A DNA stretch of 16,023 nucleotides from an uncultured Prevotellaceae bacterium (GTDB taxonomy: Bacteria; Bacteroidota; Bacteroidia; Bacteroidales; Muribaculaceae), in assembly GCA_947254205.1 (NCBI GenBank), contig CAMYCE010000048.1:1-16023 (forward strand), written 5' to 3'. Of the stretch, positions 1 through 7,905 are shown piece by piece. A model generated the notes under the pieces. The model worked only from the letters and a program-made list of their open reading frames with translations. It was not told where the DNA came from and ran no database searches. The first letter of the stretch is position 1; the number at the start of each line of letters is the position of its first letter. The position numbers and the translations under genes are program-made.

Positions 1-28
1 CTCAAAATAATTTGACAAAAACAAAGAA

Positions 29-49
29 ACCTAATGACCGATTTGGGTT
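29..49. repeat. 21-nt dispersed repeat, left copy
   Basis: This 21-nt stretch begins ACCTAATGACCGATT. Its reverse complement occurs at 15969-15989 with one mismatch (20 of 21 bases). Both copies lie in non-coding DNA near the window edges, in opposite orientation. I found no third copy. The match is seen directly; its role is unknown. A dispersed intergenic repeat family is the simplest reading. Confidence 0.6.
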
Positions 50-104
50 AAAGGATATAATCCTATATGCGCCCTTAGACAGCCCCCTCGCTTATACTAT
101 ACTG

Positions 105-145
105 TAATAAAAAGGTGATGTGCTCAATGTGTAGCACATCACCTT
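105..145 (-). terminator. Rho-independent terminator of secA
   Basis: A perfect 13-bp stem (112-124 with 133-145) encloses an 8-nt loop. Read on the minus strand, the stem AAGGTGATGTGCT/AGCACATCACCTT is followed at once by TTTTTATT. It lies about 30 nt past the secA stop codon. On the plus strand no T-run follows, so it should act only on minus-strand transcription. Confidence 0.9.
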
Positions 146-175
146 CATTATTCGATGATAGTTAGAGTATTTTTT

Positions 176-3100
176 TTACGCTACCCCTTTGCCGTGGCAG
201 TTCTTATATTTCTTGCCACTACCACAGGGGCAGGGATCGTTGCGCCCAATCTTGGGGCCACTATGCACTGGCGAGGCTACACGCTGCTGTTGTGTGCCTG
301 CCGAGGCACTGCGCGAGGCAAGCTCATTGTCGCGTTGCGCTTTTTCGAGTGCATCTTCACCTTGATGCCCGTCGTAGCTGGCTGTGCGACGGGGTTGTTG
401 AGCCTCTTGCTCGTTGCTTGCAGTGTCGTCGGGCTGAGTGGCCTCAACAGGAATGGCTCCACGCATGAGTGTCGACATCGACTTGATATTCATGTCGCCA
501 AGCATGGTTTCAAAGAGCTTGAACGACTCTATTTTATAAATCACCAAGGGGTCTTTTTGCTCATAGCTGGCATTTTGCACCGATTGACGCAATTGGTCGA
601 GTTCACGCAAATGCACCTTCCAGCTCTCGTCGATAGTGAGCAAGAGCACCGCCTTTTGCCAAGCAGTGGCAAGCGACTTGCACTTGGTTTCATAGGCTTC
701 CTTGATGTCGACCACAATGCCAAACAAGCGACGGCCATCGCCAATGGGCACGCGTATTTGCCCCATGGGCTCGGGAGCACCTTGTGCAAGTTGCTCTTCG
801 ACAAGCTGGCTAATCACAGGATAGGCCACCTCGCTCAATCGCTCGGTCTTGCGACGGAAAGCCTTGTTCACATTTTCATAGAGTTGGTCTATGATTTCTT
901 GCTCGTCCATGCTGCGATATTCATCTTCACTAAATGGAGGCTCGATGGCAAAAGTGGTGAGCACATGCATCTTGAAGCCTTCATAGTCGTCGCGGCCAAA
1001 TCGACGGGTTGCATCTTCAACGCTCTCATAGAGGGTGTTGATAATGTCGAGCCCAATGCGCTCTCCCATCACGGCATGGTGGCGACGGGTGTAAATCACC
1101 TTGCGTTGAGCATTCATCACGTCGTCATATTCGAGTGTGTGCTTGCGAATACCAAAGTTGTTTTCTTCTACACGCTTTTGAGCATTTTCGATCGACTTGG
1201 TCACCATGGGCGACTCAATGGCTTCGCCATCTTTCAAGCCCAAGCGGTCGAGCAACTTCACCACCTTTTCGCTGGCAAAGAGACGCATCACCTTGTCTTC
1301 AAACGACACAAAGAACACCGAACTACCGGGATCGCCTTGGCGACCGGCACGACCACGCAACTGGCGATCGACACGGCGCGACTCATGACGCTCGGTGCCA
1401 ATGATGGCAAGACCACCGGCCTCTTTCACTGCTGCCGACAGCTTAATATCGGTTCCGCGACCTGCCATGTTGGTGGCAATGGTCACCACACCCTTGCCCT
1501 CGGCATCTTGTTGGCCTGCGTGTGCCACGATGTCGCTTTCAACGGCTGTGCGCTCGGGTTTGGCATTGAGCAACTGGTGCGGAATGCGACGCAACTTGAG
1601 CATGCGGCTCAACATTTCGGAAATATCGACCGAAGTCGTACCCACCAAGCAGGGGCGTCCTGCCTCGCGCATGGCTACAACCTCATCGATCACAGCGTTG
1701 AATTTTTCTTTCTCGGTCTTATAGACACGGTCGGGTTGGTCGTCACGAATCACGGGACGATTGGTGGGAATGTTCACCACATCGAGTTTGTAGATTTCCC
1801 AGAACTCGCCAGCCTCGGTCTCGGCAGTACCGGTCATACCTGCCAATTTGTGATACATGCGGAAGTAGTTTTGCAACGTGATTGTTGCAAAAGTTTGGGT
1901 TGCGGCTTCAACCTTCACGCCTTCCTTGGCCTCAATAGCCTGATGCAAGCCATCGCTATATCGGCGCCCCTCCATCACACGCCCCGTTTGCTCATCAACA
2001 ATTTTCACCTTGTTTTCGTTGTCAACGATATATTCCTCGTCGCGGTTAAACAGGGTGTAGGCCTTGAGCAATTGAGTCACGGTGTGCACACGCTCGGCCT
2101 TGAGCGAGTAGTTTTGCAGCAACTCGTCGCGTTTTGCCACCTTGGCATCGTCGTCGAGTGGCATGTTGGTCACCTCCGATAGCTCACCGGCAATGTCGGG
2201 CAACACAAAGAATTTTGGGTCGTCGGTGCCCTCGGTGAGCACGTCAATACCCTTGTCGGTCAATTCAACCGTGTTGTTTTGCTCCTCAATCACAAAGTAG
2301 AGAGGATCGGTCACGATGTGCATGTCGCGGCTATTGTCTTGCATATACTTAGCCTCGATTTTGAGCATCATCGATTTCACGCCCTCTTCCGAGAGATATT
2401 TGATGAGTGGTTTATATTTGGGCAATCCCTTGAAGGCACGATAGAGCAAGAGAGTACCCTCCTCTACCACCTTGGGGTCGTCATCGGCCATTTTCTTTTT
2501 GGCCTCTGAGAGTATTTCGGTCACAAGGCGACGCTGTGTTTCATAAACACGGCGCACATTGGGGTTGTAGTCGTCAAACATTTGATCATCGCCACGAGGC
2601 ACAGGACCCGAAATGATGAGAGGTGTGCGGGCATCGTCGATGAGCACCGAGTCGACCTCATCGACAATAGCAAAGTTGTGGGGGCGTTGCACCATCTCTT
2701 CGGGGCGCATGGTCATGTTATCGCGCAAGTAGTCGAAGCCAAACTCGCTATTGGTACCAAAGGTGATGTCGCAGTTATAGGCGGCACGACGCTCAGCCGA
2801 GTTGGGCTGAGTGTTGTCGATGCAAGCCACACTCATGCCGTGGAATTCATAGAGGGGGCCCATCCACTCCGAGTCGCGACGAGCAAGATAGTCGTTCACC
2901 GTGACCATGTGCACGCCATTGCCTGCAAGGGCATTCAAGAACACAGGCAGGGTTCCAACGAGAGTCTTACCCTCACCGGTTGCCATCTCTGAGATTTTAC
3001 CTTGGTGCAACACAATACCGCCAATGAGCTGCACGTCATAGTGTATCATGTCCCAAGTCACCTCGTTTCCACCTGCTATCCAGTGATTTTGATAGATAGC

Positions 3101-3556
3101 TTTGTCGCCCTCGATGTGCAAGAAATCTTTGCCTTGGGCTGCCAATTGACGATCGAAGTCGGTGGCAGTGACCTCTATCAATTCATTTTGTGCAAAACGG
3201 CGAGCCGTGTCTTTCACAATGGCAAACACTTCGGGCAACACCTCGTTGAGCTTGTCTTCGATGCGGTCGAGCACCTCTTTTTCGAGTTTATCGACCTTGT
3301 TCCACAGCGGTTCACGCTCGGCAAAATCAATATTTTCGATTTCGGTTTTAATTTGCGCAATTTCATCGCGCTGTGGTTGCACATAGTCTTGTATCTCTTG
3401 ACGAATGGCAGTAGTGCGGTTGCGCAACTCGTCGTTCGACATCTGCTCAACCGAGGGGTAAATTTCCTTGATTTGAGCCAAGATGGGGCGCAGTTTCTTC
3501 AAGTCACGGTCGCTTTTGCTACCAAACATCGACTTTAATAATCCAGTTAATCCCAT
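176..3556 (-). CDS. secA: Preprotein translocase ATPase SecA
   Basis: SecA is the ATPase motor that pushes unfolded precursors through SecYEG at the inner membrane. This 1126-residue copy has Walker A MATGEGKT at 191-198, the DEVD Walker B box at 299-302, GMTGTAETE near 573-581, [11 protein letters not shown] near 696-706, and helicase motif [13 protein letters not shown] near 732-742. The last 18 residues hold the zinc-binding motif [13 protein letters not shown] (1109-1121), known in the family to bind SecB or ribosomes. A polar, low-complexity linker precedes it, from about 1040. It is over 200 residues longer than the E. coli protein. Extra sequence sits before Walker A (near residue 191 rather than near 100) and around 320-410, as is usual in Bacteroidota. 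The ATG is preceded by an A/T-rich leader without a Shine-Dalgarno. A strong terminator follows. Identification is certain. Confidence 0.98.
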   Translation of the reverse strand: MGLTGLLKSMFGSKSDRDLKKLRPILAQIKEIYPSVEQMSNDELRNRTTAIRQEIQDYVQPQRDEIAQIKTEIENIDFAEREPLWNKVDKLEKEVLDRIEDKLNEVLPEVFAIVKDTARRFAQNELIEVTATDFDRQLAAQGKDFLHIEGDKAIYQNHWIAGGNEVTWDMIHYDVQLIGGIVLHQGKISEMATGEGKTLVGTLPVFLNALAGNGVHMVTVNDYLARRDSEWMGPLYEFHGMSVACIDNTQPNSAERRAAYNCDITFGTNSEFGFDYLRDNMTMRPEEMVQRPHNFAIVDEVDSVLIDDARTPLIISGPVPRGDDQMFDDYNPNVRRVYETQRRLVTEILSEAKKKMADDDPKVVEEGTLLLYRAFKGLPKYKPLIKYLSEEGVKSMMLKIEAKYMQDNSRDMHIVTDPLYFVIEEQNNTVELTDKGIDVLTEGTDDPKFFVLPDIAGELSEVTNMPLDDDAKVAKRDELLQNYSLKAERVHTVTQLLKAYTLFNRDEEYIVDNENKVKIVDEQTGRVMEGRRYSDGLHQAIEAKEGVKVEAATQTFATITLQNYFRMYHKLAGMTGTAETEAGEFWEIYKLDVVNIPTNRPVIRDDQPDRVYKTEKEKFNAVIDEVVAMREAGRPCLVGTTSVDISEMLSRMLKLRRIPHQLLNAKPERTAVESDIVAHAGQQDAEGKGVVTIATNMAGRGTDIKLSAAVKEAGGLAIIGTERHESRRVDRQLRGRAGRQGDPGSSVFFVSFEDKVMRLFASEKVVKLLDRLGLKDGEAIESPMVTKSIENAQKRVEENNFGIRKHTLEYDDVMNAQRKVIYTRRHHAVMGERIGLDIINTLYESVEDATRRFGRDDYEGFKMHVLTTFAIEPPFSEDEYRSMDEQEIIDQLYENVNKAFRRKTERLSEVAYPVISQLVEEQLAQGAPEPMGQIRVPIGDGRRLFGIVVDIKEAYETKCKSLATAWQKAVLLLTIDESWKVHLRELDQLRQSVQNASYEQKDPLVIYKIESFKLFETMLGDMNIKSMSTLMRGAIPVEATQPDDTASNEQEAQQPRRTASYDGHQGEDALEKAQRDNELASRSASAGTQQQRVASPVHSGPKIGRNDPCPCGSGKKYKNCHGKGVA

Positions 3557-3630
3557 AATTTTTTAGATAATATGATGATTTAGTGTGTTGTGTTATTATT
3601 TTTTTATTGCAGAGAGATAGATAATTACTG

Positions 3631-3654
3631 CACAAGTGTAGTGACTACACTGTG
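3631..3654 (-). promoter_or_regulatory. Dyad symmetry in secA upstream region
   Basis: A near-perfect inverted repeat, AGTGTAGT then one base then ACTACACT, extended by CACA/TGTG flanks, lies between the small exported protein gene and secA. No T-run follows it on the minus strand, so it is a poor terminator. It overlaps TACACTTG, a one-mismatch match to the TAnnTTTG -7 element facing secA, so it might be an operator. No matching -33 element is visible. The dyad is seen directly; its role is inferred and weak. Confidence 0.3.
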
Positions 3655-3677
3655 ATTTTAGAATATTAATGATAACA

Positions 3678-4106
3678 TCAACACGCTGGAGCCCTGATGC
3701 ACACACTGCCGGTGACAATAGGAGAAACTACTGCAACATCGTTGTGGCGCAATATCGAAATATAGAGTTGTGAATGATGCGGAACATAGAAATCGGGTGG
3801 ACAAGCTCCAACAGGAGCACCCTGCCCCAAGATGGGGGCTTGCCTGAGCGAGGTGACAACGGGCACGTGCTTTTCACGGCCTTGCTTGTCTTTGTCGCCG
3901 CGCTGGCTCATGCGCAACAAGCGGCTCAAAGCCTCTTGCCCCATGCGGTCGCTCAACAGCTCGTTGCAATCGCACTGGAGCCTGTGGGCTATCACCTCCA
4001 CCTCTTGCTGGGGCAAGCGCACCTCTACATGAGCCACGGCCGAGAGCACGACCATCGAAGCAACGATAGACGTGAGCAAACGGTTGATTTGATTGTTATG
4101 AAGCAC
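3678..4106 (-). CDS. Small exported protein, unknown function, coupled to DUF4105 gene
   Basis: I do not recognise this 142-residue protein. A GTG start (4104-4106) overlaps the last 11 nt of the DUF4105 gene in another frame, an arrangement that suggests translational coupling. From that start the N-terminus reads as a signal peptide: a short polar stretch, a hydrophobic core at about residues 10-26, then an AVA cleavage site near residue 26. The next in-frame ATG (residue 18) would cut into this core, which favours GTG. The mature part is about 116 residues, with a CDC motif near residue 46 and further cysteines toward the C-terminus, so disulfides or metal binding are possible. Codon choice (GAG, GTG, CGC, TTG, GAC) matches the neighbours, which supports a real gene over the overlapping plus-strand frame. 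It probably acts in the periplasm or outer membrane with the DUF4105 protein. Confidence 0.68.
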   Translation of the reverse strand: MLHNNQINRLLTSIVASMVVLSAVAHVEVRLPQQEVEVIAHRLQCDCNELLSDRMGQEALSRLLRMSQRGDKDKQGREKHVPVVTSLRQAPILGQGAPVGACPPDFYVPHHSQLYISILRHNDVAVVSPIVTGSVCIRAPAC

Positions 4107-5271
4107 TGATTGAACGGTGTGTCTTAATATAATTTATTGATCGCAACATGGGCACAAGCATGAGCACATAGAATGCGACATTGAAACATTGGGGCAAAAA
4201 TGGTGCCACCAGTGCAAAGATAAGCATTTCGGCCAAATTGGCATAATGATAGTATAATAAAGATTGATGCCAACGCTTTGCCCACACCATCACTGCCGGC
4301 AACACATAGAAGGGGTGCAACCACAACACATTGAAGTTGGGCGATGTAGCCTCATGAGTTGAAACAAAGGTCAAGAAAAACAAGACACACCCTGCCAAGG
4401 CATAAGTGACATATAACAAGGTGTCGAGCCAGCGACACAACCTGCCACTGCGCATTTCTCGCCAAGAGGAAATGGCAACCAACATCAAGAGCAAGCAACT
4501 CACTGCCACGGGCGAGCACCACCATGGCGTGGCAGGCTTGATTGCCCCCTCGTCGCTCCCTGCATTCACAACACGCGTGGCTCTAACAAGGGGCTTGCCT
4601 GCCACTGTGGTGTGGGCTGCGGCACGCATGAGCACCATGGGAATGAACATGTGCTCGCGAGGAGTAATCGTCTTGTCGAGACCACTACCCAAGGCTAAGT
4701 CGATTCCAAACTCCTGCCAAGCATAGTGAGCCGTGTATTGCGAGAGCACGTCGCGATAGGAGATGTGCCCTTCATCACGAGTTTGAGGAAGGTTAAAAGA
4801 AACGCCTATCACCTTTTCAATCATGTCGCGAGGACGCGTGGCGCAATTATCGCTCAAAAACTTATAGCGATAATAGGCATTTTGTGGCAGTGCATTCTCG
4901 GCCAGCATGTCGCGCAACCGCAGAGCCTGACTGGGGCTAAGGTTGAGTTCCTGCTCCACCACCTTGCGCTCTCCATAGCCTGCAAGTGCCATGAAAGCAG
5001 GTATTGCACCACACAGATAATCGGTTTCACCCAATGCAAACCGAGAAGCGAAACCGGGAGCATTAAAGTCAAACAGGCCATAGTTATAATAAATGTCGGT
5101 AACACCATCGGTCACTTTCAACTCACTATGCCCATAAAGCTCATAAATCTCACTACCCGGGTAAATCGTGACAAGGCTCACCTTGATGTTGTTGCCGGCA
5201 TTTAGCATTGGGGGCAACAGCATAGACATGAGCACAAACCATATTATAGAAAAACGCAAACGTTTCATCAT
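4096..5271 (-). CDS. DUF4105 (Lnb N-terminal periplasmic domain) membrane protein
   Basis: This 391-residue protein starts with a signal or anchor segment (residues 6-25, ending LNAG). A DUF4105-type domain follows at about 29-240, with the family hallmarks LYGHSELKV (His48) and KFLSDNCATRPRDMI (Cys143). The conserved His and Cys suggest a cysteine-hydrolase-like active site, but no reaction is established here. The C-terminal part holds about four or five membrane spans (roughly 252-270, 282-303, 314-331 and 346-376), so the domain likely faces the periplasm while tethered to the inner membrane. Two adjacent ATG codons (5269-5271 and 5266-5268) are possible starts. A TAATTTTG -7 element lies about 95 nt upstream. 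The small exported protein gene overlaps its 3' end and is probably co-transcribed. Family assignment is fairly sure; function is unknown. Confidence 0.88.
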   Translation of the reverse strand: MMKRLRFSIIWFVLMSMLLPPMLNAGNNIKVSLVTIYPGSEIYELYGHSELKVTDGVTDIYYNYGLFDFNAPGFASRFALGETDYLCGAIPAFMALAGYGERKVVEQELNLSPSQALRLRDMLAENALPQNAYYRYKFLSDNCATRPRDMIEKVIGVSFNLPQTRDEGHISYRDVLSQYTAHYAWQEFGIDLALGSGLDKTITPREHMFIPMVLMRAAAHTTVAGKPLVRATRVVNAGSDEGAIKPATPWWCSPVAVSCLLLMLVAISSWREMRSGRLCRWLDTLLYVTYALAGCVLFFLTFVSTHEATSPNFNVLWLHPFYVLPAVMVWAKRWHQSLLYYHYANLAEMLIFALVAPFLPQCFNVAFYVLMLVPMLRSINYIKTHRSISAS

Positions 5272-5363
5272 GATGAAAAGAAATTTTAACCAATTGCTCC
5301 CAAAAGCTTTTTACACCCTCAAAAAAGCAGATAAATCAAGGCTTTAGAACAATTTTTGATGTG

Positions 5364-5371
5364 CAAAATTA
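5364..5371 (-). promoter_or_regulatory. Candidate -7 promoter element for DUF4105 gene
   Basis: On the minus strand this octamer is TAATTTTG, a full match to the Bacteroidota TAnnTTTG -7 consensus. It would give a leader of about 85-90 nt for the DUF4105 gene. The upstream region is T-rich but has no clean TTTG at the usual -33 distance. Confidence 0.5.
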
Positions 5372-5422
5372 AGAAATAAAATCGTGAAAAAAAGTTATTA
5401 AAACGTTTTTAGACTAAAAAAA

Positions 5423-5455
5423 TTTGGATATTTGAAATGGATTGCATTATCTTTG
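5423..5455 (+). promoter_or_regulatory. Candidate plus-strand promoter of an orphan small RNA
   Basis: TTTG at 5423-5426 and TATCTTTG at 5448-5455 are 21 nt apart. This fits the Bacteroidota -33/-7 pattern (TTTG and TAnnTTTG). No plus-strand gene lies downstream; a terminator appears about 100 nt on. It is the most complete promoter in the window and is divergent to the DUF4105 promoter. Confidence 0.6.
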
Positions 5456-5456
5456 T

Positions 5457-5560
5457 AGTGCAAAACAATTAGGACAGCAATAATTTAAAATTGCACTTTT
5501 CTATACAGATTCTATTCATAAAATTCAAAAGTCCCACTCGTGAGAGCAGGGCTTTTTTCT
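5457..5560 (+). ncRNA. Candidate ~100-nt structured small RNA
   Basis: This interval is bounded by a good TAnnTTTG promoter and an intrinsic terminator, and has no start codon or reading frame worth naming. Near the expected 5' end, AGTGCAA (5457-5463) pairs perfectly with TTGCACT (5491-5497). The 3' end is the terminator hairpin at 5528-5558. It is too short for a typical 6S RNA and I do not recognise a family. It could be a trans-acting small RNA. The promoter-stem-terminator layout is seen; transcription is inferred. Confidence 0.45.
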
Positions 5561-5563
5561 TTT
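5528..5563 (+). terminator. Intrinsic terminator of candidate small RNA
   Basis: AAAGTCCC (5528-5535) pairs with GGGCTTTT (5549-5556), with one internal mismatch and a possible small CTC/GAG inner helix. The tract TTTTTTCTTTT follows. The arrangement is typical of a rho-independent terminator on the plus strand, about 75-95 nt after the predicted start of transcription. Confidence 0.65.
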
Positions 5564-5616
5564 ATGCCTGTAAACCATCACTTTACACCTCTCAAAAACA
5601 AAATCTCAGTGGGTAG

Positions 5617-5636
5617 AGACAATGCACGCATCGTCT
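5617..5636. repeat. REP-like small palindrome, copy 1
   Basis: AGACAATGC and GCATCGTCT flank a 2-nt centre, forming a hairpin with a single A-C mismatch. A second element with the same ends and the same mismatch lies 48 nt further on. It resembles the short AGAC...GTCT palindromes scattered between genes in many bacteria. The resemblance is from memory and not searched. Confidence 0.45.
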
Positions 5637-5683
5637 TCGTTTCAGCCTCATAGCGTGTATTGACGTTTTTGTAGCAGCGAGGA

Positions 5684-5703
5684 AGACAATGCGTATATCG
5701 TCT
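5684..5703. repeat. REP-like small palindrome, copy 2
   Basis: This 20-nt element begins AGACAATGC and ends ATCGTCT, matching copy 1 in 16 of 20 positions. All four differences are in the centre, where pairing is weaker. The two sit in the same orientation. Paired hairpins in a non-coding gap suggest a decayed or degenerate repeat family. Confidence 0.4.
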
Positions 5704-5728
5704 ATAAAATCGCTCATATTCAGATATT

Positions 5729-5767
5729 TATTGGGTGGAACAAAACTACATTTTGCCCCACCCAATA
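5729..5767. other. Large stem-loop downstream of T9SS cargo gene
   Basis: TATTGGGTGG (5729-5738) pairs perfectly with CCACCCAATA (5758-5767). After a 2-nt mismatch, CAAAA pairs with TTTTG around a 5-nt loop. It lies 31-69 nt past the stop codon of the minus-strand T9SS cargo gene. On the minus strand no T-run follows the stem. On the plus strand only a broken T-rich tract follows. It may protect or end the 3' end of the mRNA. Confidence 0.55.
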
Positions 5768-5797
5768 GCTAATTTAAATATTTTTTCCCTGAGTGGT

Positions 5798-7717
5798 TTA
5801 TTTCACCAGTTTGAGAGTTTGGACACGTGAGCCTTGCACTGCACGCACAACATATACTCCCGAAGCAAGCCCATCGAGGTTGATAGCTCCTTGCGCCCCC
5901 TTGACATGGAACACGCGAGCACCGGCAGCATCATAGATGGTGACATGGTCGAGCAACTGCATCACTTCAATTTGATTATTCTTCCACTCAATGAGCCCTG
6001 TTGGTGCCACAGGTTGGGCTACCGAAGTCACCACCTCGTCATAGCTCACGATGGGCGAAATGGCCATCGACACGGGGTCGTCAACATTTTTAAACCACTT
6101 GCCAGTAGCAAGGTAACCATTTTTTCCATCTTCATCGAGCACATATTGATAGGCAGTTGTTTTTTCACCCTTGCCACGTCGGGCTACAAAAATAGCAATG
6201 TCATCGCCATTGTCGGGCAATTCAAAGTTGCCCACTTTCAAGAAGAAATCGGTGGAGATGCTCACGGGTGCATCAAAGTGGAACATTGTTTCCACCACAT
6301 TTTGAGCATCACATTTGAGTTCGCTTGCCTTGAGAGTTGCAGTGGCAAGCACTTGGCCTGGCATGCCTTGCTCGTTGGGAGTCATGAGGCTCAACGAAAT
6401 CACCTTGTTGGGGTTGGCAGACTTCACTTTGGCAAAATAAACTGCCACGCTATCGATTGTTGCAGGCGCAAGAGGCTTGATATAGTGCTCGGCAAACTCT
6501 TTAATGCCCAACCAGTTGGTACCGGCATAGTTGCCATACCAGCCCATTTCCACTGCCACAAGATTGCTATTTTCTTCGGGAGCAATGTTCCACACATATT
6601 GTGCTCCGCCAGCCTGCACAGCATGTAGCATGGCATCGTCGCTGTGGCCGGCATCGTTTTGTGCTTGCAAAGCAAGGCTATAGACTCCGGGGGTGGTGTA
6701 GGTGACTGTGGGATTTTGCTCGGTGCTGGAAAGTGGTGTGCAACCACGGAAGGTCCACTTCCAGCTTGTGGGATTGCCCGTTGACTCGTCGCGGAAGGTG
6801 ACGGGCACATTAACTGGCACAAAAGCAGCCTTGAAGGGCGACAAATAGGCCTCGGCAGGCATGCCAATGCGTGCAACGGGGGCTTGTTGCTTCACCACCA
6901 CATATCCTGCACGCTTTGCTGTGACTGTGGTTGTGCCATTGCCCACTGTGAGCATCACATCATAGGTGCCAGCCTTGTTGTAGGTCACAACAGGATTTTG
7001 CTCGGCCGAAGTGGCAGGTGTGCCTCCGGCAAAAGTCCAATTGCAACTTGTGGCACCACCAGTGCTCATGTTGGTGAAATGCACCTGCTCGCCTTCAAAA
7101 ATTGAAATCACGGCATTGGGCGAGGTGTTGTTTTGCTTGATTGCAAAACCATCGATGGCAACATCTTCGCCTTGATCTCCTTTATAATTAAAAGAGAATT
7201 TCACCTTCTTGCCCACATAGGCATCTAAATCGATCGAAAACTTAACCCAGCGTTGCCCATCATAGGCATTTTTTTGAGCCCATTCAAATTGATTGAGCAA
7301 CTTGGTTGTGGTTTCGCCCTCTATCACATTCAATGTCCACGAGCCATAAAGCAAGAAACCGGCATTGGCATAGCTATAAAATTCAAGCACACTATTGGGC
7401 TTAATCTCGATTGCGGGCGAAGTGGCCGTTTCGTTTTGATTTTTGCCATAGGGCAAGCACAGTGAGCTCTTGCTGGTATCGTTCACAACCGTGAAGGGCT
7501 CACTATTAGACGTGAATGGTTTTTCATTTAAAACCCACGTTTTAGAGGTGTTGGTGGCAGTGTAGCTCCACGAGGCAAACTGCTCGGCACTATCCCAGCC
7601 TTGGGAATAATAGGTGATCATCGACTCTTGCGCTCCAAAACTGGCAGTGAGCCCTTCTTGAGCCGAAGCTCCATGCAGGCACAAAAGAGCTGATGTGGCA
7701 AGTAAAATTTTTCTCAT
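5798..7717 (-). CDS. T9SS-exported PKD-domain surface protein
   Basis: From the ATG at 7715-7717 (MRKILLATSALL...) this is a 639-residue exported protein with a signal peptide ending ASAQ at residue 20. That signal decides the start; the frame runs upstream without signal character, and an ATG two codons earlier (7721-7723) is equally possible. Residues about 32-195 look like a jelly-roll, choice-of-anchor-J-type domain. Two PKD domains follow (about 199-277 and 280-368), each with a W(T)F core and a TYxxxGxY motif. A beta-rich region of unknown type covers about 373-559. The last 70 residues form a type A T9SS sorting domain (TIYDAAGARV, LDGLASGVYVVR, QTLKLVK). It should cross the inner membrane by Sec and be surface-attached or released by T9SS. 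No catalytic motif is visible, so adhesin or binding protein is the likeliest role. Confidence 0.87.
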   Translation of the reverse strand: MRKILLATSALLCLHGASAQEGLTASFGAQESMITYYSQGWDSAEQFASWSYTATNTSKTWVLNEKPFTSNSEPFTVVNDTSKSSLCLPYGKNQNETATSPAIEIKPNSVLEFYSYANAGFLLYGSWTLNVIEGETTTKLLNQFEWAQKNAYDGQRWVKFSIDLDAYVGKKVKFSFNYKGDQGEDVAIDGFAIKQNNTSPNAVISIFEGEQVHFTNMSTGGATSCNWTFAGGTPATSAEQNPVVTYNKAGTYDVMLTVGNGTTTVTAKRAGYVVVKQQAPVARIGMPAEAYLSPFKAAFVPVNVPVTFRDESTGNPTSWKWTFRGCTPLSSTEQNPTVTYTTPGVYSLALQAQNDAGHSDDAMLHAVQAGGAQYVWNIAPEENSNLVAVEMGWYGNYAGTNWLGIKEFAEHYIKPLAPATIDSVAVYFAKVKSANPNKVISLSLMTPNEQGMPGQVLATATLKASELKCDAQNVVETMFHFDAPVSISTDFFLKVGNFELPDNGDDIAIFVARRGKGEKTTAYQYVLDEDGKNGYLATGKWFKNVDDPVSMAISPIVSYDEVVTSVAQPVAPTGLIEWKNNQIEVMQLLDHVTIYDAAGARVFHVKGAQGAINLDGLASGVYVVRAVQGSRVQTLKLVK

Positions 7718-7743
7718 ATTCATAGAATAACACAGATTAAGAT

Positions 7744-7795
7744 GAAGACTCCATGCAATCATACAGATGGTGCAACGAGGCAGGCGGGAGTCTTC
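7744..7795 (-). promoter_or_regulatory. Leader stem-loop before T9SS cargo gene
   Basis: GAAGACTCC (7744-7752) and GGAGTCTTC (7787-7795) form a perfect 9-bp stem around a 34-nt loop, inside the expected mRNA leader, 27 nt before the NMRKIL start codons. It has no T-run, so it is not a terminator. A role in translation or mRNA stability is possible but unproven. Confidence 0.4.
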
Positions 7796-7848
7796 GGTTG
7801 AAACGTCCATCTCAATGCACCCAAAAAGCAAAAAGTGGCTTTTGATTT

Positions 7849-7856
7849 CAAAAATA
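7849..7856 (-). promoter_or_regulatory. Candidate -7 element for T9SS cargo gene
   Basis: On the minus strand this is TATTTTTG, a full TAnnTTTG match. It implies a leader of about 125 nt that contains the stem-loop at 7744-7795. A TTTG lies upstream but only 14 nt away, shorter than usual. The site is in A/T-rich DNA where chance matches are common. Confidence 0.35.
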
Positions 7857-7905
7857 CGTTTTTTTGTTTACAAAAGCAAGAACTGAATTAGTTTTTCGAT
7901 ACAAT

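Noticed and set aside
3..107. Short frame open from the left edge, 34 codons, ending TAA at 105-107
   Set aside because: Could be the tail of a gene outside the window, but it is short, A/T-rich at its start, contains the dispersed repeat and resembles no known C-terminus.
155..2182. Long 675-codon open frame on the plus strand opposite secA
   Set aside because: It is fully antisense to an unmistakable SecA. Its protein is rich in His, Leu and Cys, with no recognisable domain, as expected for a reversed reading of a biased gene.
3774..4109. Plus-strand frame with a hydrophobic stretch ending AHAQ
   Set aside because: The hydrophobic part is internal rather than N-terminal, and the codon pattern on the opposite strand matches real genes and gives a proper signal peptide.
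5564..5653. 29-codon frame starting ATG after the small-RNA terminator
   Set aside because: It runs through one of the REP-like hairpins, has no promoter between it and the terminator, and its product has no recognisable feature.
5798..7831. Longer T9SS cargo protein starting at 7831
   Set aside because: The extra 38 residues precede and would bury a clear signal peptide, and they cover the leader stem-loop; the start at 7717 or 7723 fits better.
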